From the NCBI GenBank assembly GCA_039679945.1, contig JBDKTY010000270.1, forward strand, positions 1 to 64,000: a stretch of 64,000 bases of DNA, written 5' to 3'. Positions 1 to 8,275 of the stretch are shown piece by piece. Source of the DNA: SbD1 sp039679945. Its GTDB lineage: Bacteria > Desulfobacterota > Syntrophobacteria > Syntrophobacterales > Syntrophobacteraceae. Positions within the stretch are counted from its first letter, which is position 1, and every line of letters starts with the position of its first letter. A model generated the notes under the pieces. It saw only the letters and a list, made by a program, of their open reading frames with translations, was not told the DNA's origin and searched no databases. The translations under genes and the position numbers were made by a program.

Positions 1-23
1 TGCACTTTTTTTCTTGACGGCAT
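1..23 (-). CDS. 5' end of an unidentified gene leaving the left edge
   Basis: On the minus strand a good ribosome-binding site (AAGGAG at 35-30) precedes two adjacent ATG codons. The second, at 23-21, lies six bases from the site and is the likely start. Only seven complete codons are visible (MPSRKKV), so the product cannot be named. The palindrome at 39-57 lies immediately upstream of the ribosome site, where an operator would be expected. A basic N-terminus would suit a DNA-binding protein, but seven residues are too few to claim that. Confidence 0.4.
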
Positions 24-38
24 CATTGGCTCCTTATA

Positions 39-57
39 TATGTGCATTATGCACATA
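39..57. promoter_or_regulatory. Perfect 9-1-9 palindrome, probable operator
   Basis: TATGTGCAT and ATGCACATA form perfect 9-bp arms around a single T. It lies a few bases upstream of the ribosome site of the gene leaving the left edge, which is the placement of an autoregulatory repressor site. A plus-strand sigma-70-like pair (TTGACG at 14-19 and TATATG at 37-42, 17-bp spacer) also overlaps it, but no gene follows closely on that strand. The binding protein is unknown. Confidence 0.5.
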
Positions 58-517
58 AATTTGAGAACCGAAAGGAAAACGTTGTAAGAGCCGCAATTGT
101 CGAGGAACCGGGCAAACACCCGTCCCAGGGACGGTGTGCCCGTTCGGTTCGTCCAGATCGGGTCTGCAGGCGGCGCAGCATACTCGTGACCGCCTCGTCG
201 CATTGTACAGATCCCGGGGACGCCGGGCGCGGCCACATGCACTCGACGGACCATGGAGCAAAAGTCTTCCGGCTGTTGCGAAAACGGGTTCGCGCATTCG
301 AGCGAGCACTCAGCGCCCGCCGCGGTCCGGGCTCTGGTTCATACTAATTTGCGTTCGAGAGGATATACCCCCGTTCGCCCTGAGCAAGGTATCGAAGGGT
401 AGAACGGGTCAATTCTGAACGGCATCTTCGATTTAGGGAAAGACTCATCTTGAACGCAACTCCGTATCACGTATGCACCGTTCGCGAAGCATTGAGATGA
501 AAGGAGTAATCTGAGAA
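58..517. other. Intergenic region holding one dispersed element
   Basis: I see no supportable gene here. The open frames present lack ribosome sites and resemble nothing known. The right part contains the dispersed element at 341-467. The last 50 bases lead into the DUF4405 gene, whose ribosome site (GAAAGGAG) lies at about 500-507. Confidence 0.6.
341..467 (+). repeat. Dispersed inverted-repeat element, copy 1
   Basis: This ~127-bp element starts ATACTAATTTGCGTTCGAGA and ends TCTTGAACGCAACTCCGTAT; the two ends are imperfect terminal inverted repeats. An inner pair (CCCGTTCGCCC and GGGTAGAACGGG) can fold as a second hairpin. Compared with the other copies it carries a small insertion (GAGCAAGG in place of GAGG). 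It encodes nothing and lies about 50 bp before the DUF4405 gene. It resembles a MITE or REP-like element, but the family is unnamed here. Confidence 0.85.
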
Positions 518-856
518 ATGAAAAACGTCGAGAGAAAATCGTTCGATCCGCGGGGATTTCTCATCCTCACATCTACTGTCGCCGGTCTCGGACTGCCGAT
601 CACCGGCCTTGCCAACCACATGCTTCAGATGGAACCACCAATATCATTCTCGCGCCATGCCTCGATGGCAGCACACATCATCCTTGGCGTTCTCTTTATG
701 GCGTCAACTGTCTCGCATGCCATTCTCAACCGCCGCATACTGCTCAACTACGTCCGAGGACACGCGGCCCGTCCGGGGATTACGCGAGAGACCCTCAGTG
801 CCATCGTCGTCGTCGGGATAATGCTGTTTTTCGCGGTGAGCCACGCGTTTCATTAA
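518..856 (+). CDS. DUF4405-type small membrane protein
   Basis: A 112-residue protein with three hydrophobic stretches (about residues 14-34, 47-66 and 88-110) and several histidines in or beside them (N-H-M near 33, H47 and H53, S-H-A near 66, the C-terminal S-H-A-F-H). The pattern matches the DUF4405 family of small membrane proteins, whose conserved histidines have led to a suggestion of haem binding, as in small b-type cytochromes. The ATG has a ribosome site (AAGGAG) about 12 bases upstream. It stands alone between a dispersed element and a chemoreceptor on the other strand, so context gives no partner. Function is not established; haem binding is inference. Confidence 0.7.
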   Translation: MKNVERKSFDPRGFLILTSTVAGLGLPITGLANHMLQMEPPISFSRHASMAAHIILGVLFMASTVSHAILNRRILLNYVRGHAARPGITRETLSAIVVVGIMLFFAVSHAFH

Positions 857-1133
857 GAATTCCGTGACGCGGCCGCACCGCTGATAAGCACATGAAGAGA
901 ATTCATGCGGATCAATAATGAGATTTGCATGACATATGGCCATGGTTGGTGGCCCGAGGATGTCTCGATGAATCACGGAAAAATCAGAACACGCACATAT
1001 GGCGGGCGGCTCATGACAGCGGGCACACGCGAAGAGTGGAGAGTCCCATCCGGCCTCGGTACAGGCGCCTGGCAGGAATTGTCCGTGAGTTGCACGGCGA
1101 GGATAACATTCCGGTCCTTAAGTGTATTAAGGG

Positions 1134-1170
1134 CGCCCCCCGGGGCTTGTTGCTGGCCCCAAGGGGGGCG
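1134..1170. terminator. Strong GC hairpin between convergent genes
   Basis: CGCCCCCC at 1134-1141 pairs with GGGGGGCG at 1163-1170, and GGGGC at 1142-1146 pairs with GCCCC at 1156-1160 across an AA bulge, leaving a nine-base loop. It lies between the plus-strand DUF4405 gene and the minus-strand chemoreceptor, which converge. There is no clear T-run on either side, so factor-independent termination is only possible. The remainder of 857-1229 holds nothing I can support. Confidence 0.45.
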
Positions 1171-1229
1171 GACTCAACCAAAATCTGTCGTTATTACTTC
1201 ATCGCTCGCGGGAATGAGATTTCCCGGTT

Positions 1230-3044
1230 TCACTTGAACGTTCCCGGCGGTGTATTCGCCGTTGCGGTTCCGCTTTTCATGCCGTCCACGATTGCTACCA
1301 GTTGGTTAACGTAGGATTTCATATTTTCGGCCTGGGAACTCATTGCCCCGGCAGCCGAAGCGGATTCTTCGGCACTTGCGGCATTTTGCTGTACAACCTC
1401 GTCCATCTCGCCTACCGACTTATTTACCTGTTCGATTCCCTGAGCCTGCTCCGATGAGGCCGCGGATATTTCCCCTATGAGATCACCCATTTTCCCCGTG
1501 CTGGTCGCAACTTGAGAAAAATCAAGGCTCGCTCCCTCAACCAGATCCGCTCCATCTTTTATCTTTTTGACAGTACCTTCAATGAGGCTTGCAGTGTTTT
1601 TTGCCGCCTCGGCAGCGCGCATGGCAAGGTTTCTCACCTCATCGGCGACGACAGCGAATCCCGCGCCGGCATCACCGGCCCTTGCGGCTTCGACGGCAGC
1701 GTTCAGAGCCAGGAGATTTGTTTGAAATGCGATTTCATCGATTGTCTTAATAATCTTCGAGGTCTCCTCGCTTGCCCTGGAGATCTCGGCCATGGAGGCG
1801 GTAAGCTGCTCCATGGATTGATTTGCCTTAGACACAACCCGACTCGTTTCAGCCATGAGTGTCTTTGCCTGGCTCGCATGTTCGGCGTTTTGCCTCGTCA
1901 TGGATGCGACCTCTTCAAGAACGGAAGACGTCTCTTCGATGGAAGCCGCCTGTTCCGAAGCACCCTCCGCAAGCTGCTGGCTGGACGAAGATACTTGCTG
2001 AGCCGCCGTGGCCACCTGGCCTCCCGTGCCCAGAAGACCTTCCGCTACCATAGAGATCGGTTTGGTAGTGCGCCTGCCGAAAAGAAGCGTCGCAATCACC
2101 GCGAGCACGAGCAGAATGGACCCGGCCAGGATTATTTGATTTCGAAGCTCCCAGGCAGTACTCATTACTTCATCCTTATCCTGAGTAACAGCTATACTCC
2201 ATGAGCGAATTCCAACGGGGGCGAATGAAGCCATCTTTTCAATGCCGTCAGTGCTTGTGTAATACTCAAAGCCACTTAGCTGCTTTGTCATTTTCTCCGC
2301 GAGCTTGGCGGTGCCTTTATCAGCGGAAAGGTTTCGTTCGAGAATCCTTTCCGGGTCGGGATGGGCTATTAATACGCCATTTTCATCGAGCATAAAACCA
2401 TAGCCCGACCGGCCGATTTTTGTAGAGGTGATTATATTTATCAAAGCGTCAACTTTGCAATTGACGACCATCACGCCTGCAAATTCCCCTTTATCGGATT
2501 CAATCGGTGCATAGGCAACCATTGCAATCTGATTGTCAACTTTGCTTTTGACAAGTGGTGCAACGCCGGCTTTTTTATTCTGCTTGGCTTCCTTGTAGTA
2601 CGCTCGATCGGAGAAATCCAAATTGTTGTTGTAAGCAGTCATATTGCCATCACTTCTGACGCCCGTGATAGCAATACCTGCCTTATCGGTTATGAAAAGC
2701 GCGGCATGCTGGTTTCCGGCATTTTTTATAATTCCCAGAAATTCCTTATTCACATATTCAATATCATCTTTGACGCTTTCTTTGCCCTCACGTCCCATTT
2801 TTTCAATGACTTTGTGGACCGCCGGAAGAGAAGAAAGAGCTTTTGACAGCGAAATTTCCTGATCCAGCATTTCACGGACCATTTCCCCGAGCTTCTGCAC
2901 GTTATTCGACGTATTCTCGATCGTGAGTTCGGTCATGGCCCGGCTTGTTCTGATTACCGCCGCGGCACCGAGCACAAGTGTCGGGATTATTGCGAGCAGT
3001 GCGCCTCCGATTATTAGCTGATTCTTGAGACTCGTCTTTCTCAT
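1230..3044 (-). CDS. Methyl-accepting chemotaxis protein with periplasmic Cache domain
   Basis: A chemoreceptor of 604 residues: transmembrane segment at about 10-30, extracytoplasmic dCache-type ligand-binding domain at about 35-275 (with the typical Y-Y-K-E-A and P-I-E-S-D-K-G-E-F-A-G-V stretches), second transmembrane segment near 290-310, then the signalling domain whose hairpin tip contains the conserved I-A-F-Q-T-N-L-L-A-L-N-A-A-V-E-A-A-R-A-G motif. It should pass ligand binding to CheA/CheW. I chose the ATG at 3044 because GGAG lies six bases upstream; the longer TTG start would overlap that site. Its C-terminus lacks a CheR-tethering pentapeptide. No che genes adjoin it; the nearest are at 37 kb. 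Ligand unknown. Confidence 0.93.
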   Translation of the reverse strand: MRKTSLKNQLIIGGALLAIIPTLVLGAAAVIRTSRAMTELTIENTSNNVQKLGEMVREMLDQEISLSKALSSLPAVHKVIEKMGREGKESVKDDIEYVNKEFLGIIKNAGNQHAALFITDKAGIAITGVRSDGNMTAYNNNLDFSDRAYYKEAKQNKKAGVAPLVKSKVDNQIAMVAYAPIESDKGEFAGVMVVNCKVDALINIITSTKIGRSGYGFMLDENGVLIAHPDPERILERNLSADKGTAKLAEKMTKQLSGFEYYTSTDGIEKMASFAPVGIRSWSIAVTQDKDEVMSTAWELRNQIILAGSILLVLAVIATLLFGRRTTKPISMVAEGLLGTGGQVATAAQQVSSSSQQLAEGASEQAASIEETSSVLEEVASMTRQNAEHASQAKTLMAETSRVVSKANQSMEQLTASMAEISRASEETSKIIKTIDEIAFQTNLLALNAAVEAARAGDAGAGFAVVADEVRNLAMRAAEAAKNTASLIEGTVKKIKDGADLVEGASLDFSQVATSTGKMGDLIGEISAASSEQAQGIEQVNKSVGEMDEVVQQNAASAEESASAAGAMSSQAENMKSYVNQLVAIVDGMKSGTATANTPPGTFK

Positions 3045-3928
3045 CCGATGCTCCAATTATTGTTGTTTACATCAGTCTCCCCCCATCGCAGATACTGCGA
3101 TCACGAGTAAGTGAATCGGAAATTGAATGAGGAATCCTGAACGAAAAAAAGTATCTAATAGGAAATTATAGTCAGTAGCAGTATCTACGATTGCAGTCGA
3201 GGTTAAGAATCTAATCTAATTTGCGGTCAAGAGGATATACCCCCGTTCGCCCTGAGGTATCGAAGGGTAGAACGGGTCAATTCTGAACGGCATCTTCAAT
3301 TTAGGGATAGACTCATCTTGAACGCAACTCCGTATAAGCCATTAGACCGGCTGATAGAGGAGGTTCGGGGCCTGACAGGTGGAGCCTCTGGACTTGTAAA
3401 TATATCCCCTGAATATTGATACGGGAAACCACGCGGATCTTTTTCCATTTTCTCAACATATTCCGGCCATTACAGCCTGGCACTCCGAGCGCGCGGTTTT
3501 CATTCCGGGTCCCGGCTCCAGGAATCCGCGGTCTTTGGTATCACCATCGTGCAATAGGGAAAGCCGGGGAGGATGTTCAACTCTTTTTTACAGCGTGGGT
3601 TTGATGATGTTCAGAAGCGTCATAAACGGGTAATGCTCCCCACTGGCAAAACCTTTTCCTTTTGTCGGAGTTGATCTTTATGAGATAAATGACTGTATTT
3701 TCTTCGGAGATCTTAGCTTTTATTCACCACTCGCGTTTTCATCCCGGCAGACCCTTTGACCCACTCCTATAAATCAGTATATCTGATTCGAATCGTTCTG
3801 TGATAGAGTTCCTGCCCGCCCCAAGATACAGGGGCAACGCCTGGGAGCAGCCCGAGCGGCGAGGCCACGGGCGCGCAAAGCGCGGGCCCTTTCCGGCCCG
3901 AGTCTAAATCGTGAACGAGGAGCCCCTC
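3045..3928. other. Long intergenic region with element copy and GC-rich leader
   Basis: 884 bp without a supportable gene. It contains dispersed element copy 2 (3213-3335). From about 3810 to 3905, upstream of the Fe-S scaffold gene, the sequence turns very GC-rich and rich in short inverted repeats (for example GCGC-AAA-GCGC, and GGGCC followed by GGCCC). This suggests a structured 5' leader. I could not match it to a riboswitch class I know. The rest is AT-richer spacer that probably holds promoters for both flanking genes. Confidence 0.5.
3213..3335 (+). repeat. Dispersed inverted-repeat element, copy 2
   Basis: This 123-bp copy differs from copy 3 (17870-17992) at only about six positions. 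The terminal repeats are AATCTAATTTGCGGTCAAGA (left, slightly decayed) and TCTTGAACGCAACTCCGTAT (right). The internal pair CCCGTTCGCCC and GGGTAGAACGGG is intact. No coding potential is present. It is about 170 bp upstream of the chemoreceptor start on the other strand, in the region that could hold that gene's promoter. Confidence 0.88.
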
Positions 3929-4621
3929 ATGATCTATTCCGTCGAAGTGGAACACATGTGCCCCCTGACCAAGGGAGCCTATCACGGTCCGGCGCCCATC
4001 CCCCAGGAGGGGAAGTGGGTGCAGGCCAAGGAAATCAAGGACATATCCGGATTCACTCACGGCGTGGGCTGGTGCGCCCCCCAGCAGGGCGCCTGTAAGC
4101 TAAGCCTCAACATCAAGGACGGTATCATCGAGGAAGCCTTGGTCGAGACAATCGGTTGCTCCGGAATGACCCACTCAGCCGCCATGGCTGCCGAGATTTT
4201 GATCGGCAAGACAATCCTCGAGGCGCTCAACACCGACTTAGTCTGTGATGCGATCAACACCGCCATGCGCGAGCTATTCCTGCAAATCGCCTACGGCCGC
4301 AGCCAGTCCGCCTTCTCCGAGGGGGGGCTTCCGATCGGCGCCGGGCTGGAGGACCTGGGTAAGGGCCTGCGCAGCCAGGTGGGCACCATGTACGCAACCA
4401 GGGTCAAGGGCCCGCGCTACCTGGAAATGGCCGAGGGCTACATCACTCGCGTGGGCGTCGACAAGGATGGTACGATCATCGGCTACGAATTCGTGAGCGT
4501 CGGCAAGATGATGGACGACATAAAGAAGGGCGTCGACGCCAACGAAGCCTTGGCCAGGGCCAAGGGCAGCTACGGCCGCTTCGCGGAAGCCGACAAACAA
4601 ATAGACCCCAGGCACGAATAG
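3929..4621 (+). CDS. IscU/NifU-N-like Fe-S scaffold partner of GGGtGRT protein
   Basis: A 230-residue protein with an IscU/NifU-N-like core: cysteines near positions 48, 54 and 76, with A-L-V-E-T-I-G-C-S-G-M-T-H around the second half of the site, then an M-A-A-E-I-L-I-G-K-T helix. Such proteins hold nascent Fe-S clusters. The N-terminal 40 residues and the long C-terminal part are not found in ordinary IscU. The ATG at 3929 follows GAGGAG; an upstream in-frame GTG has no such site. The gene lies 12 bp before the GGGtGRT gene, and these two families commonly travel together in anaerobes. Both are more GC-rich and C-ending in codon choice than their neighbours, hinting at separate origin. Exact function is not established. 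Confidence 0.8.
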   Translation: MIYSVEVEHMCPLTKGAYHGPAPIPQEGKWVQAKEIKDISGFTHGVGWCAPQQGACKLSLNIKDGIIEEALVETIGCSGMTHSAAMAAEILIGKTILEALNTDLVCDAINTAMRELFLQIAYGRSQSAFSEGGLPIGAGLEDLGKGLRSQVGTMYATRVKGPRYLEMAEGYITRVGVDKDGTIIGYEFVSVGKMMDDIKKGVDANEALARAKGSYGRFAEADKQIDPRHE

Positions 4622-4633
4622 GAGGGAAGGAAC

Positions 4634-5635
4634 ATGGCATTGTTTGAAAGCTACGAGCGCAGGATCGACCAGATCCTTCCCATTTTGAAAAAGTACGGGA
4701 TCGAGTCGGTCGAGGCCGCGAAGAATGTGTGCGACGACAAAGGTGTTGATGTCGGAGCCTTGGTGGCCGGTGTCCAGCCGATCTGCTTCGAGAACGCCAA
4801 ATGGGCCTACATCGTGGGCGCCGCCATCGCCATCAGGAAGGGCGATTCCAATCCCGTTTCCATTGCCAGGACTTTGGGCGAGGGTCTTCAGGCCTTCTGC
4901 ATCCCCGGTTCGGTGGCTGATGACCGCAAGGTGGGCCTCGGCCACGGCAACCTGGCCGCCATGCTCCTTTCAGACGAGACCAAGTGCTTTTGCTTCCTCG
5001 CCGGCCACGAGTCCTTCGCGGCCGCGGAAGGCGCCATCGGTATCGCCCGCAACGCCAACCGCGCCCGCAAGACTCCGTTGCGCGTGATCCTCAACGGTCT
5101 TGGAAAGGATGCCGCCCAGATCATCAGCCGCATCAACGGCTTCACTTACGTGCGGACCCAATTCGATTATTACTCGAGCGAACTGAAGGTGGTGAGGGAG
5201 TTCAGGTACTCCGAGGGCGAGAAGGCCGCCGTGCGCTGTTACGGCGCCGATGACGTCCGCGAGGGGGTGGCCATCATGTGGAAGGAGGGCGTCGATATTT
5301 CCATCACCGGCAACTCCACCAATCCAACCCGCTTCCAGCACCCTGTGGCCTGCACCTACAAGAAGGAATGTATCGATAAGGACAAGAAGTACTTCTCGGT
5401 AGCCTCGGGCGGCGGCACCGGCCGCACCCTGCACCCCGACAACATGGCCGCCGGTCCGGCCAGCTACGGCATGACCGACACCATGGGCCGCATGCACTCC
5501 GACGCCCAGTTCGCCGGTTCCTCATCCGTGCCGGCTCACGTCGAGATGATGGGGCTGATCGGCATGGGCAACAACCCTATGGTCGGCGCCTCGGTCACGG
5601 TGGCGGTCGCGATCTCCGAAGCCCTCAGGAGGTAG
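4634..5635 (+). CDS. GGGtGRT family protein
   Basis: A 333-residue protein carrying the family's name motif, A-S-G-G-G-T-G-R-T-L-H-P-D-N-M-A-A-G, near residues 257-274, followed by G-M-T-D-T-M-G-R-M-H-S-D-A-Q-F-A-G. GGGtGRT proteins are a conserved family of unknown biochemical role in anaerobic bacteria and archaea, usually next to an Fe-S scaffold homologue, as here. The spacing of 12 bp and a strong ribosome site (AGGAGGGAAGG) indicate co-translation with the upstream gene. There is no signal peptide or membrane segment, so it is cytosolic. A role with Fe-S clusters is inferred from the neighbour only. Confidence 0.88.
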   Translation: MALFESYERRIDQILPILKKYGIESVEAAKNVCDDKGVDVGALVAGVQPICFENAKWAYIVGAAIAIRKGDSNPVSIARTLGEGLQAFCIPGSVADDRKVGLGHGNLAAMLLSDETKCFCFLAGHESFAAAEGAIGIARNANRARKTPLRVILNGLGKDAAQIISRINGFTYVRTQFDYYSSELKVVREFRYSEGEKAAVRCYGADDVREGVAIMWKEGVDISITGNSTNPTRFQHPVACTYKKECIDKDKKYFSVASGGGTGRTLHPDNMAAGPASYGMTDTMGRMHSDAQFAGSSSVPAHVEMMGLIGMGNNPMVGASVTVAVAISEALRR

Positions 5636-5768
5636 TGAATGCCAGGCGGGGTGAAACGGCGTAGTCCGCGCCGCTAAAGATTTCGGCCTCACGCGCTTGC
5701 GCATGAGGCTGAGCGCTCGGCGTCCGTGGCGACTGCCCCGCCTTCGCGGGACGCCGCCGCGGGCAGGA

Positions 5769-5894
5769 TCAATCCCCTGCTTTTTTGGGCGGCAGCAGGT
5801 GCGCGATGACGAACAGAAGAGCCACTGCCACGAGAAGTTGAACGGGGAGGCCTTCAATTTGAAAGAAGATTGTTCCAAATGTGATTATTCCCAA
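5769..5894 (-). CDS. Possible 41-residue membrane peptide or gene fragment
   Basis: On the minus strand a short frame encodes a very hydrophobic peptide: G-I-I-T-F-G-T-I-F-F, a loop, then L-L-V-A-V-A-L-L-F-V-I-A-H-L-L-P-P-K-K. This reads like two membrane helices and a basic tail. The only reasonable start is a TTG at 5894, and it has no ribosome site. The 15-bp hairpin at 5899-5937 lies directly upstream. It may be the last part of a decayed membrane-protein gene, because the frame stays open for about 15 codons upstream of the TTG without a start. I cannot name a family. Confidence 0.25.
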   Translation of the reverse strand: MGIITFGTIFFQIEGLPVQLLVAVALLFVIAHLLPPKKAGD

Positions 5895-5898
5895 TGTT

Positions 5899-5937
5899 GG
5901 CCAGGGATGAAGGTGCGGGGGGCCTTCATCCCTGGCC
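5899..5937. other. Perfect 15-bp stem-loop
   Basis: GGCCAGGGATGAAGG (5899-5913) and its exact complement CCTTCATCCCTGGCC (5923-5937) flank a nine-base G-rich loop. It lies about 265 bp downstream of the GGGtGRT stop and could stabilise or end that transcript, but no T-run follows. Apart from this and the short frame at 5769, the region 5636-6202 holds nothing I can support. Confidence 0.7.
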
Positions 5938-6202
5938 CCATGGCTGCTTCCTGAACATCCACCTTAGAAACGGACCTGCTTGAATCAAACATCGCCGTCA
6001 GCAGATCTTTTCTCGTTGGAAGCGGGGTCATTGGTTTAGTTGCCCCGGGGCGGAGTCCGGGTTAGACCCTTCTGCTCGCGGTCCATCGAGCAGGAGGGTG
6101 TTGCACGGGCGTCGACGGCCCCGTGCATGATGTCATTTGTAAATGAAGACCTTGTCCCAAGCCGTTTGAAAAGCCCTGTCGATCTATTGGACAATCCATG
6201 CC

Positions 6203-7180
6203 CTATATGATCTCTTTAACAGCGGCTATCAGCTTTTCTTCATTGGGAATGTAGAAACGCTCCAGAGGAGGACTGAAGGGAACAGGAATGTCCGGTCCCG
6301 TGACCCGCCTCAGAGGAGCCTTGAGACTTGAAAACGCCTCCTCCATGACGATGGCTGAAATCTCACCGGCAAATCCTCCGGTGCGGGTTGCCTCGTGGAG
6401 CACCACAAGGCGGCCGGTTTTTCGCACCGAGGTGAGTACGGTCTCCTTGTCGAGGGGCGCCAAAGTGCGCAGATCAACGACTTCGATCTCGACCCCTTCC
6501 CCCGAGAGCTGGTCCGCGGCTTTCATGGCGACACCGAGCATCTTGGACCATGTCACCACGGTGACATCCTTTCCCTGCCGCTTGACATCCGCTTTCCCGA
6601 TTGGCGTGAGGTATTCCTCATCCGGAACAGGGCCGGGAGCAAAGTAGAGCATCATATCCTCAATGAAAAGGACGGGGTTCTCATCGCGAATGGCGGACTT
6701 GAGCAGCCCCTTGGCATCGGCGGGGGTCGAGGGCATCACCACCTTCAGCCCCGGACAATGCGCCGCCCAGGCCTCCAGGTTGTGCGCATGCTGACAGCCC
6801 GCCCCGAATCCCGCTCCGCTCTTCATTCGCACGACCAGCGGGAAAGACGATTTTCCCCCCGAAAGATACCTCAGCTTGGCGGCGTGATTGACGATCATAT
6901 CCGAAGCGAGAGTGAAGAAAGGATTGAACATGATTTCCACCACCGGCCGCAGCCCCGCCACCGATGCACCGACCGCGAGCCCCGCAATGGCGGCCTCCGA
7001 AACCGGGGTGTCCTTCACACGCCCCGGACCGAACTCCTTAAGCAGGCCCGCCGTCGGGAGCATCGGGCTGTCGTGTATGCCCACCCCAATGCCTTCTCCG
7101 GCGACGAAGACTCCGGCGTCTCGCATCATCTCTTCTCTCAGGGCTTGATTGACTGCCTGTCCCATTCCCAGTTGCTGCAT
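6203..7180 (-). CDS. 2-oxo acid (pyruvate/acetoin-type) dehydrogenase E1, beta subunit
   Basis: A 325-residue transketolase-type beta subunit, the usual length for PdhB/AcoB. It shows the N-terminal Q-A-V-N-Q-A-L-R-E-E-M start, the V-S-E-A-A-I-A-G-L-A-V-G-A-S-V-A-G segment and the C-terminal E-E-K-L-I-A-A-V-K-E-I-I end. With the alpha subunit it would decarboxylate a 2-oxo acid using thiamine diphosphate and pass the acyl group to an E2 lipoyl domain. The ATG at 7180 follows a GGGAGAG ribosome site; a longer reading would run back into the alpha gene. The 46-bp gap to the alpha gene implies one operon. No E2 or E3 lies alongside; those at 50-52.7 kb belong to the 2-oxoglutarate complex but could in principle serve it. 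Substrate uncertain. Confidence 0.9.
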   Translation of the reverse strand: MQQLGMGQAVNQALREEMMRDAGVFVAGEGIGVGIHDSPMLPTAGLLKEFGPGRVKDTPVSEAAIAGLAVGASVAGLRPVVEIMFNPFFTLASDMIVNHAAKLRYLSGGKSSFPLVVRMKSGAGFGAGCQHAHNLEAWAAHCPGLKVVMPSTPADAKGLLKSAIRDENPVLFIEDMMLYFAPGPVPDEEYLTPIGKADVKRQGKDVTVVTWSKMLGVAMKAADQLSGEGVEIEVVDLRTLAPLDKETVLTSVRKTGRLVVLHEATRTGGFAGEISAIVMEEAFSSLKAPLRRVTGPDIPVPFSPPLERFYIPNEEKLIAAVKEII

Positions 7181-7226
7181 GGCGCTCTCCCTTTCCCGAT
7201 GATTGTAGAGGTCTTGGATTCTATCC

Positions 7227-8192
7227 TCACGCGGCGAAGACATCCTCGAGCGCCTCCTCCAGGTTGGGATAGGGACTCTCCTCGGCAAAACGCACAGCGT
7301 CTTCTACAATCTCTTTGATCTTTGTCTCCATCTCCTGAAGTTCCAGGGCGCTGATCAACCCCTGTGAGAGCACGTCGTCACAAAGCCTTGGGATGGGGCA
7401 TTTTTCCTGCCATGCCAAAATCTCATCTTTGGGCTGATAGACCTGGTGGTCAGCTTCTCCATGCCCGCGGCATCGGTAGGTCTTGCATTCGATAAGTGTC
7501 GGGCCGCCACCGGCGGCGGCTAGGTCCCTGGCCCCGCGGGTAGCACCATACACCGCCACTACATCATTGCCATCGACAACCTCGCCCGGCATGGCATATG
7601 CCACGGCCCTGTCCGCGATGTCCTTTACCCTGGTGTGTTCCTCGTAGCGTTGCGCGCCGGCATAGAGATTATTCTCGCAGACGAAAATGACAGGAAGTTT
7701 CCAAAGGCTCGCAAGGTTCAACGCCTCATGGAAAGAGCCCTCATCGGCGGCGCCGTCTCCAAAAAGACAAACCGTTATGCTCTTTTCGTTTCTATACTGT
7801 TGCGCGAAGGCCATTCCAACGGCAATGGGAAGTCCACCTCCAACCACGGTCGTTGTGCAGGGGGCATTCACCTCCGGCACGGCAAGGTGAAGAGTGCCGC
7901 TCTTTCCCTTATTGCAACCGGTGCTCTTTCCGTAGATTTCCGCCATGAGCGCCCTGGGGTCGGCTCCTTTGGCCAGAAGATGATTGTGGCTCCGGTGGTT
8001 TGAAATGATGACATCTTCGGGAGCAAGTGCCGCGCAAACACCCGAGCCTACAGCTTCCTGCCCCGTACACAAGATCATCATTCCGGGGATTTTCCACTGT
8101 ATTTTGCATAGCTCCGTGAGTTTCTCCTCAAACCGGCGCGAGAGGAGCATGGACCAAAGCATCTCTATTTTCTTTTCCTTTGATACCTTCAT
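7227..8192 (-). CDS. 2-oxo acid (pyruvate/acetoin-type) dehydrogenase E1, alpha subunit
   Basis: A 321-residue alpha subunit with the full thiamine-diphosphate motif G-D-G-A-A-D-E-G-S-F-H-E-A-L-N-L-A, closing in C-E-N-N. It also has the G-Q-E-A-V-G-S-G and H-R-S-H-N-H-L-L-A-K-G segments common to PdhA, AcoA and BkdA families. The length and lack of mammalian-type phosphorylation loops favour an acetoin or short-chain bacterial type, but AcoA and PdhA cannot be separated by eye. I took the ATG at 8192, preceded by AGGAGA; the longer frame starts 21 codons earlier without support. It is first in a two-gene operon and lies 83 bp downstream of the regulator at 8276, with all three genes on the same strand. 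Confidence 0.9.
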   Translation of the reverse strand: MKVSKEKKIEMLWSMLLSRRFEEKLTELCKIQWKIPGMMILCTGQEAVGSGVCAALAPEDVIISNHRSHNHLLAKGADPRALMAEIYGKSTGCNKGKSGTLHLAVPEVNAPCTTTVVGGGLPIAVGMAFAQQYRNEKSITVCLFGDGAADEGSFHEALNLASLWKLPVIFVCENNLYAGAQRYEEHTRVKDIADRAVAYAMPGEVVDGNDVVAVYGATRGARDLAAAGGGPTLIECKTYRCRGHGEADHQVYQPKDEILAWQEKCPIPRLCDDVLSQGLISALELQEMETKIKEIVEDAVRFAEESPYPNLEEALEDVFAA

Positions 8193-8275
8193 GGGTTCTC
8201 CTCGTTTTGGAACCTCGACCAGCAACAGTGTTCGTGTTTTAGTCCCTGGGCTCATGTTTAATCAGGAAATGGCAT

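Noticed and set aside
42..347. 101-codon frame at the left end
   Set aside because: No ribosome site, no similarity to known proteins, Arg/Ser-rich composition typical of non-coding GC-rich DNA; it also overlaps a palindrome and the dispersed element.
3775..3805. T-arm-like sequence GATTCGAATC suggesting a tRNA
   Set aside because: No acceptor stem, D-arm or anticodon arm can be built around it.
3825..3905. c-di-GMP (GEMM-I) riboswitch
   Set aside because: GGGGCAACGCC and GCGCAAAGCGC recall parts of the GEMM-I consensus, but the spacing and the first hairpin do not fit, and the downstream gene is not a usual target.
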